A stretch of 64,000 nt of DNA from Orthonyx spaldingii (taxonomy: Eukaryota; Chordata; Aves; Passeriformes; Orthonychidae): contig VZTJ01003244.1 of the NCBI GenBank assembly GCA_013397795.1, positions 1 through 64,000 on the forward strand. The letters are read 5' to 3'. Below, piece after piece: positions 34,076 through 45,500 of this stretch (positions are counted from its first letter, which is position 1; every line of letters begins with the position of its first letter). The translations under genes and the position numbers were made by a program. A model generated the notes under the pieces. The model saw nothing but the letters and a program-made list of their open reading frames with translations. It was not told where the DNA came from and ran no database searches.

Positions 34076-35484
34076 TTTTATCCTGTATCCTTCCTGCATG
34101 GGGTAATTTCACCAAATTCCTCTTTCACTGATACTTTGCTTATCCATCTTAATGTTTCCAAACTTCTGCTCCCAGTAAACTCTGCAAGTAAAAACTATAA
34201 ATTCTCCAAAATTTCCCAGGGATTTCCTAGTTCTTTCAGTGTATGAATCCACCTGTCAAGCTCTTAAACTGAACTTGACACAAGACAAGAGCTATGTCTT
34301 GTCTTCAGTTCATCTACAGATTCGACATTTTAAATGATTGCATTGAAATTTAAGGAAGTTTTGTTATCGTAATTCTTACACTACCTCCTAAACTCACAAA
34401 TTTCACCTCTTGGAGAGTGGGAAATAAAGACAGGCAAGTTTTATGAGCAAGCTCCTATTTTGGGATGTAAATAATTGAATGAATAGCATAGAAAATGAAC
34501 TCGTTTCCATTATGTATGAATGACTGGTTCTGCAACAGATTTTCTAATTTAATGCTTGCATGTCTTAAATATGACTATATATATCGAAAATTTATATTCA
34601 AAGACTTTGTCAAGAGATTCACTCAGCTGGTATTTCTTAAAGGACAACAGATGAAGTAAGGAAAAAGCAACATGTTACATGATACACTGTGTAAGAAATT
34701 TCCAGAAATTATCTGCATTTTGAGTGTTCTGCCTCCCAGCTGTTCTTCAAATATGAAGCACCAGTCAAAATTACACTGAATAAATAGTCCAGTGTTTCTA
34801 AAGGGCTTTTCATTCCTACCAGTATTTTACAGGTTTCTGTGCTAACACATCAGGTCAGTATGCAAATTAGGAAGTATAGCATGGAAGAGAAGAGGTTCCA
34901 CACAAATTTCATTTTGTAAGGTTTTTTTCTGTTTCTGAAGTGTCCTCACTTGTAGGTATTTATTTATAAAGGTGTTGTGCAGGATGTGCCACTTCTCTCA
35001 GATGTCATCTGCAGAGGTGAATATCCTGTAACTCTCAAAACTTACACTTCCAGAATAAACCACAACTTTTTTCAGAAGCTGTTTAAACACTCAGGAAAAT
35101 AATCTCACTTTTACAGTTTGTCAGTGTGAAAGCATGTAAGCTAATACTTATTTGCCTACTCTCTACAATGTAAGAGTTTGTTCCAGAAATGCTTAATACA
35201 GGAATGTCAAGTAAAGTTCAGAAAACACCTGCTATTTTACAGTAAGGTGTATATATTACTTCTTCAAGAGGTTTTGGGCACTATTTTTTCTTGAAGCACA
35301 GTGCAGACATTTCTCCAAGAGAATTTATTTTCTAGGGTGGAATTTCCTGTTGGCGGCAGAAAGACAAGTATGGCCCTGTGTCAGCAATGCTGCTATAAAC
35401 AGCACTCACCCGAGCCACGGGAGTCTGGATGCCTGACTCCCCACCCAGAATTAGACTAAACAAGGATCTTGAATGTTGGTGGCA
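34076..35484. other. unique DNA with a compound hairpin
   Basis: A hairpin with a 9-bp inner and a 6-bp outer stem lies at 34270-34312. No gene or transposon end is recognised in the rest. Confidence 0.5.
34270..34312. other. two-stem hairpin
   Basis: AAGACAAGA (34282-34290) pairs exactly with TCTTGTCTT (34297-34305) around a 6-nt loop. TGAACT (34270-34275) pairs with AGTTCA (34307-34312), leaving a 6-nt bulge on the left and 1 nt on the right. Confidence 0.65.
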
Positions 35485-35552
35485 CATGAGACTTTATGGT
35501 TGGACTCAATGACCTTAGAGGCCTTTTCCAACTTAAATGTTTCTGAATGATG
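35485..35552 (+). mobile_element. CR1 3' terminal fragment
   Basis: GGCACATGAGACTTTATGGTTGGACTCAATGACCTTAGAGGCCTTTTCCAACTTAAATGTTTCTGAATGATG matches a CR1 tail. It is degenerate and short. Confidence 0.85.
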
Positions 35553-37656
35553 CTAAGAGTTGATGAGGGCATAGCCAGTGGCTCAGTATGTATGGATGAG
35601 TACATACATTCATTTTCCAGTTTCTCTGGGGTTTTTTTTTTTTTGGTTTGTTGTTTCAACAGTCTTTGAGAAGTCTTTGGTTTGTTGGGATGCAAAATAA
35701 GGTTAAGAACAGGCACAGGGTTTTTTTCTATATATAGATCCAGTTAAGAACCGAATAGAGATTACAGATGTTCAGGTTCACTTTGAAACACTTGGGTTAC
35801 TAAGGCAGAAAATGAGACCCCTTCGATCACTCTTTATACCTTAACCATAATAAAACAGTATTGAACACTATACAAACACAATCTGCTTCCACTGTTAAGA
35901 ATAAGAAAATCAGGGAAAAATATGATTAAAAATCCTACTTTTATGGGGGAAAAGCTGTAAAAGGGAAAAAAAATAATGTAATGACATAAGGAACGTTGAA
36001 TATTAGGTGGAAATGGCAGACATTGCCAAATTGTAATGATTCTGAAAAATGTGGACTATTGATCCAAATACTGGTGGGGAAGGATTATTGTTCTCTTTCC
36101 CTCATGCCTAGCATTCAGAGGTGAATAGCGATGTGAAGTAACTAGCTGAATAATGAAAGGAGCAGGAGGAAACATCAGGCTGTGCAAAACACCATTCTCA
36201 TGTTGATGCTAGAAAACATGTAAGCATAATTCATACAAAATACTCAAACACAGGACAGCAAGATCACAAGGTAACAACTCCGAGAGCAACTCTGTCTTCA
36301 CATCTGAAGTTTTCAAGCTGGGAAAAACACAACTTACAGATATTTAATTTGAATTCTCTCTCAGTAAGTGTCAGGAACTATATGGCCTCTCTGAGGGCTG
36401 CTGCATTATTTACTTCTTACTGTTCTTGGGAATATGTTCTTAGGGAAGAGGCAATACAGATAACACTACAATATCCTAAGACTAAGCCTCAGCAAGACCA
36501 TATTTCTGGGGAATAATGTTTCTGCCAAAAACGAATTTAATGAGGTGACAGATTGCGAAGGATAATCTCCAAACTTCCTGGCCAAGAACACAGAAATAAT
36601 TCTCCAGGTGACCAAAGAATAGTTTTAACCAGGAACTAAAACAAGATATAGAATCACAACTTCTACAGAACTTTTTGGAAGGGTGTGAAATCTCCTATGA
36701 TTTGCATTGCCACAGCCACTTCAAAAGGTATGATTTCCCTGCATTTTGATACAGCTCACCAGCCATTTACGGGTATGACAGACACTGCACCATCTCCAAG
36801 ATGGCTGCATATATAAATACTGAAGTATGTCTAGATGGACAAATTCTGTAATTTGATACAGGACTGTGACTGACACTGCTTATGGTCACCTGGAAAACTT
36901 TGTATTTGACTAAAATACCATCTCTTAACATATGAATTAGGTCACACATGAAATTAGATTGCAAATCCAACAGGAACTATACAGATACTGTTACTTTTCA
37001 CCATTAGGGTAATTTTCACCATAAGCTAAATTACTGGGTGGAATCTTCCCAGGACACTTTCTCTGACTTCTTCCTCAAAGGTGACTAAAATTCTATCTCA
37101 CTTAGCAAAACCAAGTTGTATGATTTGAATCTTACAGGAGAAACAGGCATATTAGGCAAGAAAGGACAATGAGAAGGGCTTACAAACAGGTTTTTTCCTG
37201 TGCACTTTGTCTAAAAAGGACAGGGCTTTCCTTTGACAGGTTTTTTTTCTGTTGACTCACTGTGTCTCTAAGATGCAGCATTCTCTGCACTGATTGACTG
37301 CCAGAAGGTTTCTTCTGTCCACTCTAAGCCCTGCTGGCCCTCATTTCAGCTTCATGTTCGTTCTTCAAAAGCAGAAAGCTTTCAGCACCTTGTCTTACTT
37401 TAATTTTCCAAAATTTGCAAACATCTAAAGCCAACCCACCATCATAGTCAGTACTTCTCCCACAACTCTCCCCCTTTTCCCCACTATCCGTTCTGTTTCC
37501 ACGTCACTCGTTAACTTTCAGAATGATTTTGCAGAAGTCCACAGTCAAAGACACTATTTTAGTTCAACTTTGTCATAAGGAGTACTCATTCTACATCACT
37601 TTGGGGAAGTTGTCCACAATTTTCGTGACTTCACGCACCTCATTAAAACCACATAG

Positions 37657-37714
37657 TGGTTTTGTTGTATGAAATTCATATATTTTGGTTTTGTTGCATT
37701 AAATTCATATATAT
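37657..37714. repeat. 29-bp tandem duplication
   Basis: The unit starting TGGTTTTGTTG and ending ATTCATATAT is present twice (37657-37685 and 37686-37714) with three mismatches. Confidence 0.85.
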
Positions 37715-38105
37715 TATTGTTACACATTGCTTGCACTAAGCAATTTCAGACAGAAATGTCTCACAGTTTGATACACATCATCAGTCTCATCAATTTGATA
37801 CACAATAAGTCAGGGCATTCCAATCAGAAAGAGAAACACACCAAATGTATCATACGAGCATCACCACCACTTGACATATCTTAAGCTATGGGCTACTACA
37901 ACTTCCTGCTGAACTACAATATTCTGAAGAGGCAAAACAGCAATGGCTTTCTCTGAGGCTGAGATTTGACCAACCACCACAAGGCAAAGCTCTTCAGTTC
38001 AGATACTTCTGTTTATATTGACCAAAGAGTTATTCAAATCATTTGTTGTCTTTTTGTGTGTATTTTCTGGCATCTAAAACAGCTTTGAACAAGCGCACAG
38101 CAATT

Positions 38106-38130
38106 TATAAAACCATATGATGGTTTTATA
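38106..38130. other. perfect 10-bp hairpin
   Basis: TATAAAACCA and TGGTTTTATA are exact reverse complements around the 5-nt loop TATGA. Confidence 0.75.
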
Positions 38131-38244
38131 TGAAGGCACAGAAGAGGCTGTTCAAAACTGTTAATGAAATGCTAATTTTCCACTTACAGTGGATGTACCC
38201 AATGCAAGCCAGGAGTTTTAAAAAATGTTAGAAATGAAATAGTT

Positions 38245-38265
38245 CAAGTATATAAAATATACTTG
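38245..38265. other. perfect 8-bp hairpin
   Basis: CAAGTATA and TATACTTG flank the loop TAAAA. It lies 115 bp from the hairpin at 38106. Confidence 0.65.
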
Positions 38266-41200
38266 ATAAAAAAAAGTGTGGAAGAAACTCTTATTTGCTT
38301 CACTTTTTCAGGCTCTCTTTACATCCAGTGTTAGCAGTCAACATTTGCATCAGAGTGTGAGGTTCACTTGTCCCCAGGCATTAGGAAAAAGAAGCTTTAC
38401 CGATAAGTATTTCTCCTAAAAAACGTAGTTTGACAATAGATGGTCTAACCAATACTTTCATCTGTCTCAAGAAAGACTAACATAAAACAGTATGACAGTT
38501 CCTAAAGAGCAGCTGCAGTAGAACATGCAGAAATGGAGGAAAATCACTGAGTATGAATAAACAAGGCAGCAAGAGGTAGCGGTGTATGAAGAATATTTGT
38601 CAGGAAATGGGCTAGTTCTTTGGGATAATTATAGCTGCTGAGCACCCCAGGCCCAGCTGATGTTCATGTGGGATCCCACATCCCTAATAAAGCAGCTCGT
38701 TGTTTATAGGACTTAAAGGAAAACAAACAATCCTCAGCATCTCTCTCCAAATGTAGCAAATGCAAATTTTAAAATTAATTAGGACAAGCTGAGTGTTTTC
38801 CAGCTTGAGAGATATATATAAATATTTTAGGCCCTCGATCTGGCAAGTTTTGGGTGAAATGATGCAGCAGAAGGGCAAGGAAAGTAACGGCAGACCACAA
38901 AAGTGAGATTGTTCTAGCACTAACAGGACTGCAGGGCCCACACTCCAAGTTACTCCTTTCCCACAGGAAATAATTCATTGGTACTACAGACCTCCGTATT
39001 CTCCACTGTATTTTCTCTCTTCACAACTAATAAGGAAACAGAAGCAGACATGGCAGTGATTTGCCTTCTCAAGCATAATTACAGCCATATCTATTCCTGT
39101 GTGTAAATTAGTTTACAGCTCTGCTGCATGTTCTACAAGAGCAGAGACTAATGGAAAACAGAATAATATTGAGTAAAAACAAAATTACTGGGAACATTAT
39201 AAATTACCCAAATGGTGTTGATGTGACAAAATTAAACAAGAGAGACATTGATTGACAGGTTTTAGTCAGATATTTATTCTAGGACATGATTAACAGCCAA
39301 ATGTACATTTTGACAAGGATGTCAGTACAAAGATAACTTCTAAACTATAACTAGCTTTTATTTTACTTCTTTAATTACTTTTCAAACAGTTTAAAAATAA
39401 AGATGGGTCCATAGTCATAGTTCCAATAACGATGATCACAGGGACTTGTCAGATTTGGCGATATACTCCATAAATATGCAGATAGGACCCTAAAGTTTAT
39501 TTGACAAAGATCTTATTTAGATAACATGCTCTACAGCAAAAGTAACACAGCTATTTACTTTATTTCCTAGGAGCTGGCAGTGCCATGAAGTGCTGTACCG
39601 CTCAGAAGAATGCAATATCATGCGTTCCATGAAGTTAGGAACTTGAAAATAACATTGGAATTACCTCTTTTTTTCCTTTACATTTTGCCAAAGGCGGCAC
39701 AAAAGCACGTGAGTTTCTTAAAAGCTTTGGAAATGCCGTGAATCAAGCACATCATGTGCCAGATAGACTGCTTTTCATTCTACCAAGTACAAACTAAAGT
39801 TTTTTCTCCTCTCTCTTCGTTTCATGGGAATGGGAAATAATTTTCCCATTTGAGAAGCTGTCAGGGGAAGGGTGAACTGTTGTTCAGCTTGGTGAAATGT
39901 TCTTGATTTCAAATGAGCAAGTTGAGCTTTTTAACTTATGCCTTGTTATTGACAGACTGAAATATGTAATTATGATTCATGTCAAGTATTTCCAAACTAT
40001 CTCCACTGTTGATTCAAGCTATTTGTATGGAGATCCCAAAATATCTCCTCTTCACCCCACTCACCATCTTTCTGTCTTTACTTAACAGCTGTTGCAAATG
40101 ACAGAAGTTCCATGGAGCAAAAGTTGCCAGCAGGCTTGGGTATTTTAAAAGTAGATGAGGCACAAGTATATTTATGCTTCTTTTCTTGGATATAATAACT
40201 GTTGCCTGTACAAAGCACTTCTGCATTTTATTATTTTAATAGTTACTTCCATTAGTTGCTTTTTTACTAGTTTATTGTATAACTCTATGAATTATTTTCA
40301 AGGTTATGTTTTGTCAGGGGAAGTATTACTGTTTGTCCAAAGATGCATTCCAATCACGATGAATTAAAAATACATAATATTCACATGCATATTTTATTTT
40401 TCAGTGTCAATAAATACATTTTCCCCATAGTAACCATGAGAATAACTGACCTACTTCTACACTGAAAGATAAAGCTCTGTCTCCATCCTTCAGGAAAAAC
40501 TTGTTCTGGTTTCATGCATGGCATTATTGCACCCATCATGTATTAAGTTTAATGTTGTGCCATTACACAAAGGAAGCAAAATGACTCACCAAAAAAAAAA
40601 AAAAAAAGGGTATCTTTGGTTCAAGAAGAACATAATTTTGAATTCTGAATAGCAAATTGAATTGGGTGACCTTTTTCTGTGCTTCCTGCACTGTTTTGGG
40701 TACTACCTGCCCAAGCTCCCTGAAACCGCTTCCATCATGGGGAGACAACCTGTTTTTCCAAACAAAGGCTGCAACTATCACAAGGACTCCATACCATTCC
40801 CAACTTATTTGTACCCTCCATATCACACTTGAAGTAGTCACATTGTCTGGTAAAACTCACTCTTTTCCTGTTTATTCCTGTAGAGTCTGCACCTTCAGCA
40901 TAATACCTTTCGTGAGATAACAGACATTTAAAACAAAGATGCAATGGAGAAATGCTGACCAGATATTCTCAAGAGGTAAAAAATCACACAAAATTTTACT
41001 GGCAAAAATATAGAAAATCAAGGAACTTTGGCAAAAGAGTAAATCCAACACCAAATTCAATACAAAACACTTCTTATAACATTAGCATTAACTTAGCATT
41101 TACTTAGACCATTCAAACTAGAAACCTTTAAAACATTAAGATGTTATGTCACCCAAAAAGTTCCATGAAAAGAGAATTAGGAGAAGCAAAAGAGAGAGAG

Positions 41201-41314
41201 CAAGACAGGATACGGAAAAACACACATAGCTACCAACTCCTAGGATTCTAGCATGGGTGAGATGAAATCTTCACCAAGCTGGCAGGGCCCAGACAAATGG
41301 CAACCTTGTGGTCA

Positions 41315-41334
41315 CCCCCTTTTATACCATTGGC
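41315..41334 (-). promoter_or_regulatory. CCAAT and TATA box pair on the minus strand
   Basis: On the minus strand, CCAATGG is directly followed by TATAAAAGGGGG. The boxes are adjacent, closer than in most cellular promoters, and are probably part of an LTR U3. Confidence 0.5.
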
Positions 41335-41396
41335 CCTTGTGGGCCTTCCCCTTAGGTGGCGCTTCTGGTTGCTTGACCAGTCAGGAGTTGGGTTAG

Positions 41397-41397
<1 letters not shown>

Positions 41398-41439
<42 letters not shown>

Positions 41440-41440
41440 C
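41398..41440. repeat. (GATT)n microsatellite
   Basis: About 10.5 perfect GATT tetramers. Confidence 0.95.
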
Positions 41441-41599
41441 AACTCTGCCCAGGCTGGGGGGTCTGGGGGTGCAGCAGGGCACCTGTGCAAATCCCAGTCT
41501 GCTCCTCCCAGCAGACACAGGCACAGGCATTCCAAGATGTGTCTAAACCATATTGTGAAGTTTTTCATCACCTCTCCTCATTTTTCGTCACCATTCCTT

Positions 41600-41732
41600 G
41601 CTCTCCAAGCATGGCGACTCCACCACTGCACTGGGAAGCCTGTGCTAGTGGTTAACCCCTCTTTCAGTGAAGAAGTTTTTCCTAATATCCAACCTGGACA
41701 ACCCCTGTTGTAACTTTAGGTCATTTCCCTTT
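41600..41732 (-). mobile_element. older CR1, part 1 (3' side)
   Basis: GGCGACTCCACCACTGCACTGGG, CTCTTTCAGTGAAGAAGTTTTTCCTAATATCCAACCTGGAC and TAACTTTAGGTCATTTCCC are the reverse complement of CR1. The copy breaks at 41732 and continues at 42421. Its terminal 3' portion, about 110 bp, is missing next to the LTR-like block. Confidence 0.85.
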
Positions 41733-42420
41733 AGAATCACAGAATATGCTGAATTGGAAGGGACCCACAGGGATCACCCAATTCAAATCCCAGCCCTAGA
41801 CAGGACACCTCAACAACCTGTGCATCCCTGGCAGCAGTGTCCAAATGCTCCTGGAGCTCTGGCAGCCTCGGGGCCGTGCCCATTCCCTGGGGAGCCTGGG
41901 CAGTGCCCAGCACCCTCTGGGAGAAGAACCTTGCCCTGATCTCCAGCCTGACCCTGCCCTGGCACAGCTCCAGGCGTTTCCTTGAGTCCTGTCCCTGTCA
42001 CAGGGAGCAGAGATCAGAGCTGTCCCTGTGCTGCCCCTTGCCAGGCTGTTGAAGAGCTCAGTCAGGTCTGAGTCTCCTCTACCCAGCTGAACAGACAAAG
42101 TGCCCTCAGCTGCTCCTCATATGGCTCCTCCAGACCCTTCCCCCTCCTCGTGGCCCATCTCTAGTAGTTTAGTATCTTTTTTATACTGTGGCACACAAAA
42201 CTGCCCCCGGCACTGCCAGCCCAGAGCAGAGGGGGACAATCCCCTCCCTGGCCCGGCCGGCGATGCTGGGCCTGGTGTCCCCCAGGACAGGGATGTCCCT
42301 CCTGGCAGCCAGGGCACTGCTGGCTCAGATCCCACTGCCCATGGACCAGGACCCCCAGGGCTCTTCCCACAGCTGCTCCCCAGCCTCTTGCTCCCCAGTC
42401 CATACACACAGCCGTGGTGT
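41733..42420 (-). mobile_element. younger CR1 nested in the older CR1
   Basis: It begins (plus strand) with AGAATCACAGAATATGC, the reverse complement of the CR1 terminus, followed by TTGGAAGGGACCCACAGGGATCA. It extends about 690 bp into the end of ORF2, where the minus strand encodes a Trp/Gly-rich stretch typical of this songbird-type subfamily (HGQWDLSQQCPG). It interrupts the older CR1, and TTTCCCTT is found on both sides (41724-41731 and 42421-42428), consistent with an 8-bp target duplication. Its GC content is far above the surroundings. Open frames inside are relics. Confidence 0.88.
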
Positions 42421-42535
42421 TTCCCTTGTCCTATCCCTTGTTCTCGTTGAGAAGAGACTGACCCTCCATCTCGCTACAGCCTCCTTTCAGGAAGTTGTAG
42501 AGAGCAATAAGGTCTACTCTGAGCCTTATTTTTCT
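42421..42535 (-). mobile_element. older CR1, part 2 (5' side)
   Basis: TTTCCCTTGTCCTATCCCTTG, then 'GAGAAGAGACTGACCCTCC', 'CTACAGCCTCCTTTCAGGAAGTTGTAGAG' and AATAAGGTCTACTCTGAGCC continue the CR1 copy that broke at 41732, with no gap in CR1 order once one TTTCCCTT is removed. Confidence 0.85.
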
Positions 42536-45500
42536 TTTTCTAATTGATTTATAATTTTGACAACAGGAGCATTCCATGAGAATGAATTGAATTTATGTCT
42601 TAGAAAATTGTTCTACTGCTGTTACTGGGCAACTTCTTTGTTTGCCCTCTTGGTCTGTATAAGAAATGGAGAATTACTGTTTCCTCTCTCCCTTCTGCAC
42701 ATCACTTTCTGTAATTCATTCACTAAATATTCTCATCTTTATTCCAGAAGAAAGAAATCTTGGTAATTTATTCTCTCCTTGCATGGAAGTTGTTTAAGCA
42801 GTTCTGATCATCTTCCAGAAAAAAATTTTAAAATTCTTTATATCCTTTATAGTTCTCTACATTCTTTATATATGGAAAGACCTGAGTTGCATTTCTGGTG
42901 TTGAAAATACCAGCACTTTTGTAAGCATTTACATTTTGAGGGTGATTATAATTTTTCTTTTCTTCTTGATTCCTCTTTTAGCTATTTGTACAATACTGAC
43001 TGGTAATGTAAAAAATGCAAGTGAGATCATTACAAACCAGGAAAATATCAGTGTTCTGGCATTTTAAAACAAAGAAGTCAGTCTTCTTAAAGTCTCTCAT
43101 CTTCTTCATGATGTAAATTCTCTAATTGAAGGAAATGTTTGATTATGGTAATATTTAATTAACTAACTTAGAGAAACTTTACACACAGACAGAGCCAAGT
43201 GTCCCAGTGAGATAGAAGACAGTGGATAATGGTGTCAGAGCAATATTGGAAGAAATCTGTAGGTGTTTGGGAAATCCTGAAGAGAAAACAGGTATAATTA
43301 AAACACCTGTTAACTCTTTAGCATTAGGTTATGTTATCTTAAGCAGATTAAATACTTCAGTCTGAAAAAAGGTTTTCATTTTTTTCAACATTTTAAATTT
43401 CCTATTTCTTCATCTTCTCATTACATCCTCATGAAATGCCCATCTGCCTGTATCTTTCCTTACTCAGCTCCTGTTCTTTCTAACTTTTTCATGTGATTTT
43501 GCAGAACAGTAGGATCATGATGTTTATCTGCCATGTGTTCTGCCACCAAAAGAGGGAAGAGTCCAAATTGTGTTCTGAAAAATGAGGAAAAATGGGAGAT
43601 TTAGTCTACAGCTTATCTCTACCTCAACTTTTTAAAAGCCCTTGACACATGAGGGAATTTATAGATGGTACCTTGAGTCTGTTTCCAAGACAGTATTAAA
43701 ACCTTGCTCAAGGGGTTTGTCGGTGGAGAGAATAAACTGAAACCCTCCAGTGCATGCTGTACCAGAGGAAGAAAAGGAAAAGTGAATCTTTTACCATGAT
43801 TTGTGCTGAGGATTGGTGCCTCATGGTCAGCCTCACTGGATTCCTAGTGCACTTTTCAGCTGTGTGCCATTTCCTAGAATTCACATTTTACTTGTGAAAT
43901 CCTGTTTATTTAGATTTCTTTTGTAATTCCCTTCACACGTAGGAATGGAAACATGCAGGAATGCTGTCTGTTGTGTTCCTTTGTCAAACTGCAAAGGAGA
44001 CTGGACAATGGTTCACTTTCCCTTCAGAAAGGGGAATTTCTCAACAAAGAGTTGTCCCATTTCCAAATACTGTAATAACAATCACTTCTCACCAGAAAAG
44101 AAAAATACAATTTGATTATTTCTACATATAACAACAATAAATACTCCCTTACAATATTGTGCCTTCACCTGCTTGCCAAGTAGCACTGTAATTTTTAAAA
44201 GACAGAAAAATTTTAGTCAAGTCCCCCATAACATCCTTTGTATTTGGAGGTTTATTGTAGACCAGAGGAAATTTAATGTGGGGATGTCTTTTAAAATACC
44301 TGAAGACCTGGCAAAACAGTGAAATACACATAACTGTGGTACTTCTGAATCATGGGAGACAATCTATCCAACACAATGTCTTTGATGACCAAAAGTTCTC
44401 AGGGAAGCAAAGTTCTTCATTAATATTTAAATGGCACAGCAACTGGCTCACTAATACTCATGTGTGGCTTTATTATTTCTGGTTCCACATTATCCAAAGT
44501 TTTCATAGTGGGATGACACTATTAAGCTCTGAAGACCCTGCTGCAATTAGAAAAATGCAAAAGAAAGTAGGCTTAGGCACTTTCTACTTGCTCTTTCATG
44601 CTTAAACTTTCTCAGCTTAGAAGAAGGTAAAAATACAGCAGTTTGCTCTTGCACAATTCTTTTTGTCTGCAAAGCAAAATTTTCCCTAAAGCCAAAAGCT
44701 TCAGGATAATGCTGCCAGCCAATATTTGTCCCACAGGGAAACACAAACAAGATAATTTATAAGTGTGCTGAGTTTAAAACTCAGCAGGAAAATTAAGCCT
44801 ACTCAACCTGCCCCATTTCAACAGTGGAGGAAAAATACCAGGAGAGATTATGAATTGGAGTCACAGTTTACTGAAGGAATTGCATTAAACACAATGATAC
44901 TAATAAAAGATTGGATAAAAGAAAGAATGGTTTACCCATAAAAAGGTTTTATTCACCACCAAAAGGTATCACCTGTCCCCCAGGGACAAAACCAAGGTGG
45001 CAGCTCTTCCCGGACAATAAACAACACTCATTTTTCCGGAACTCTTTCCTGTTTCTCAAATGTGCCTCTTCCTCTGGAACAATGATCCAGGTTCAAGCAA
45101 ATGCAAACAATTAGTGGTGCCTTGAATACGAAAGCAGGATGAAATTGCCTGTTCTCTGATATGTCGGCATATGTAGAAATGATATGAAAACAGATGTGAT
45201 GCTTTTTAAGCCTCTAAATTTGGTATTTGGCTTGTCTCAGGCTTCCACCAATATGAGGGAATAGATGAACTGGGGATGTGATTATATTGCTATAAATTCA
45301 GAGTCTTCTGTATATTGTGCTTGAGTGCAAATGTCAGATAAACTGCAGACCAACTTGTGAAATACATGACTTTTAAGTACAAACTGTCCCTCTTCTACCA
45401 GCAAGTGCCCCAGTTAATATCCTTTCGTCATACCCCTTGTGACTGTATGGATTGCATCACTGGATTCCTTGTAAGCTCATCCTTTTCTCTGCCAGACTGA

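Larger units (their letters stand above)
35553..40969. other. unique AT-rich DNA with small repeats
   Basis: It holds a poly-T tract at about 35632-35645, a 29-bp tandem duplication at 37657-37714, two perfect hairpins at 38106-38130 and 38245-38265, and a 17-A tract at 40591-40607. No gene is recognised. Confidence 0.5.
40970..41570 (-). mobile_element. probable LTR remnant, minus strand
   Basis: Read on the minus strand, the sequence shows a CCAAT-type box (41328-41334) followed by TATAAAAGGGGG (41315-41326), then a pyrimidine-rich stretch and an AGTAAA signal near 41000 (TTTTGCCAGTAAAATTTTGTG). This order resembles U3, R and U5 of an LTR. The right end CATCA at 41570 would give TGATG at the LTR start. 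No target duplication was found, and the left limit is a guess. A GATT microsatellite lies in the presumed U3. Confidence 0.4.

Noticed and set aside
42100..42547. Overlapping 80-119 codon frames
   Set aside because: They are the end of CR1 ORF2 and its antisense in a GC-rich CR1 copy.
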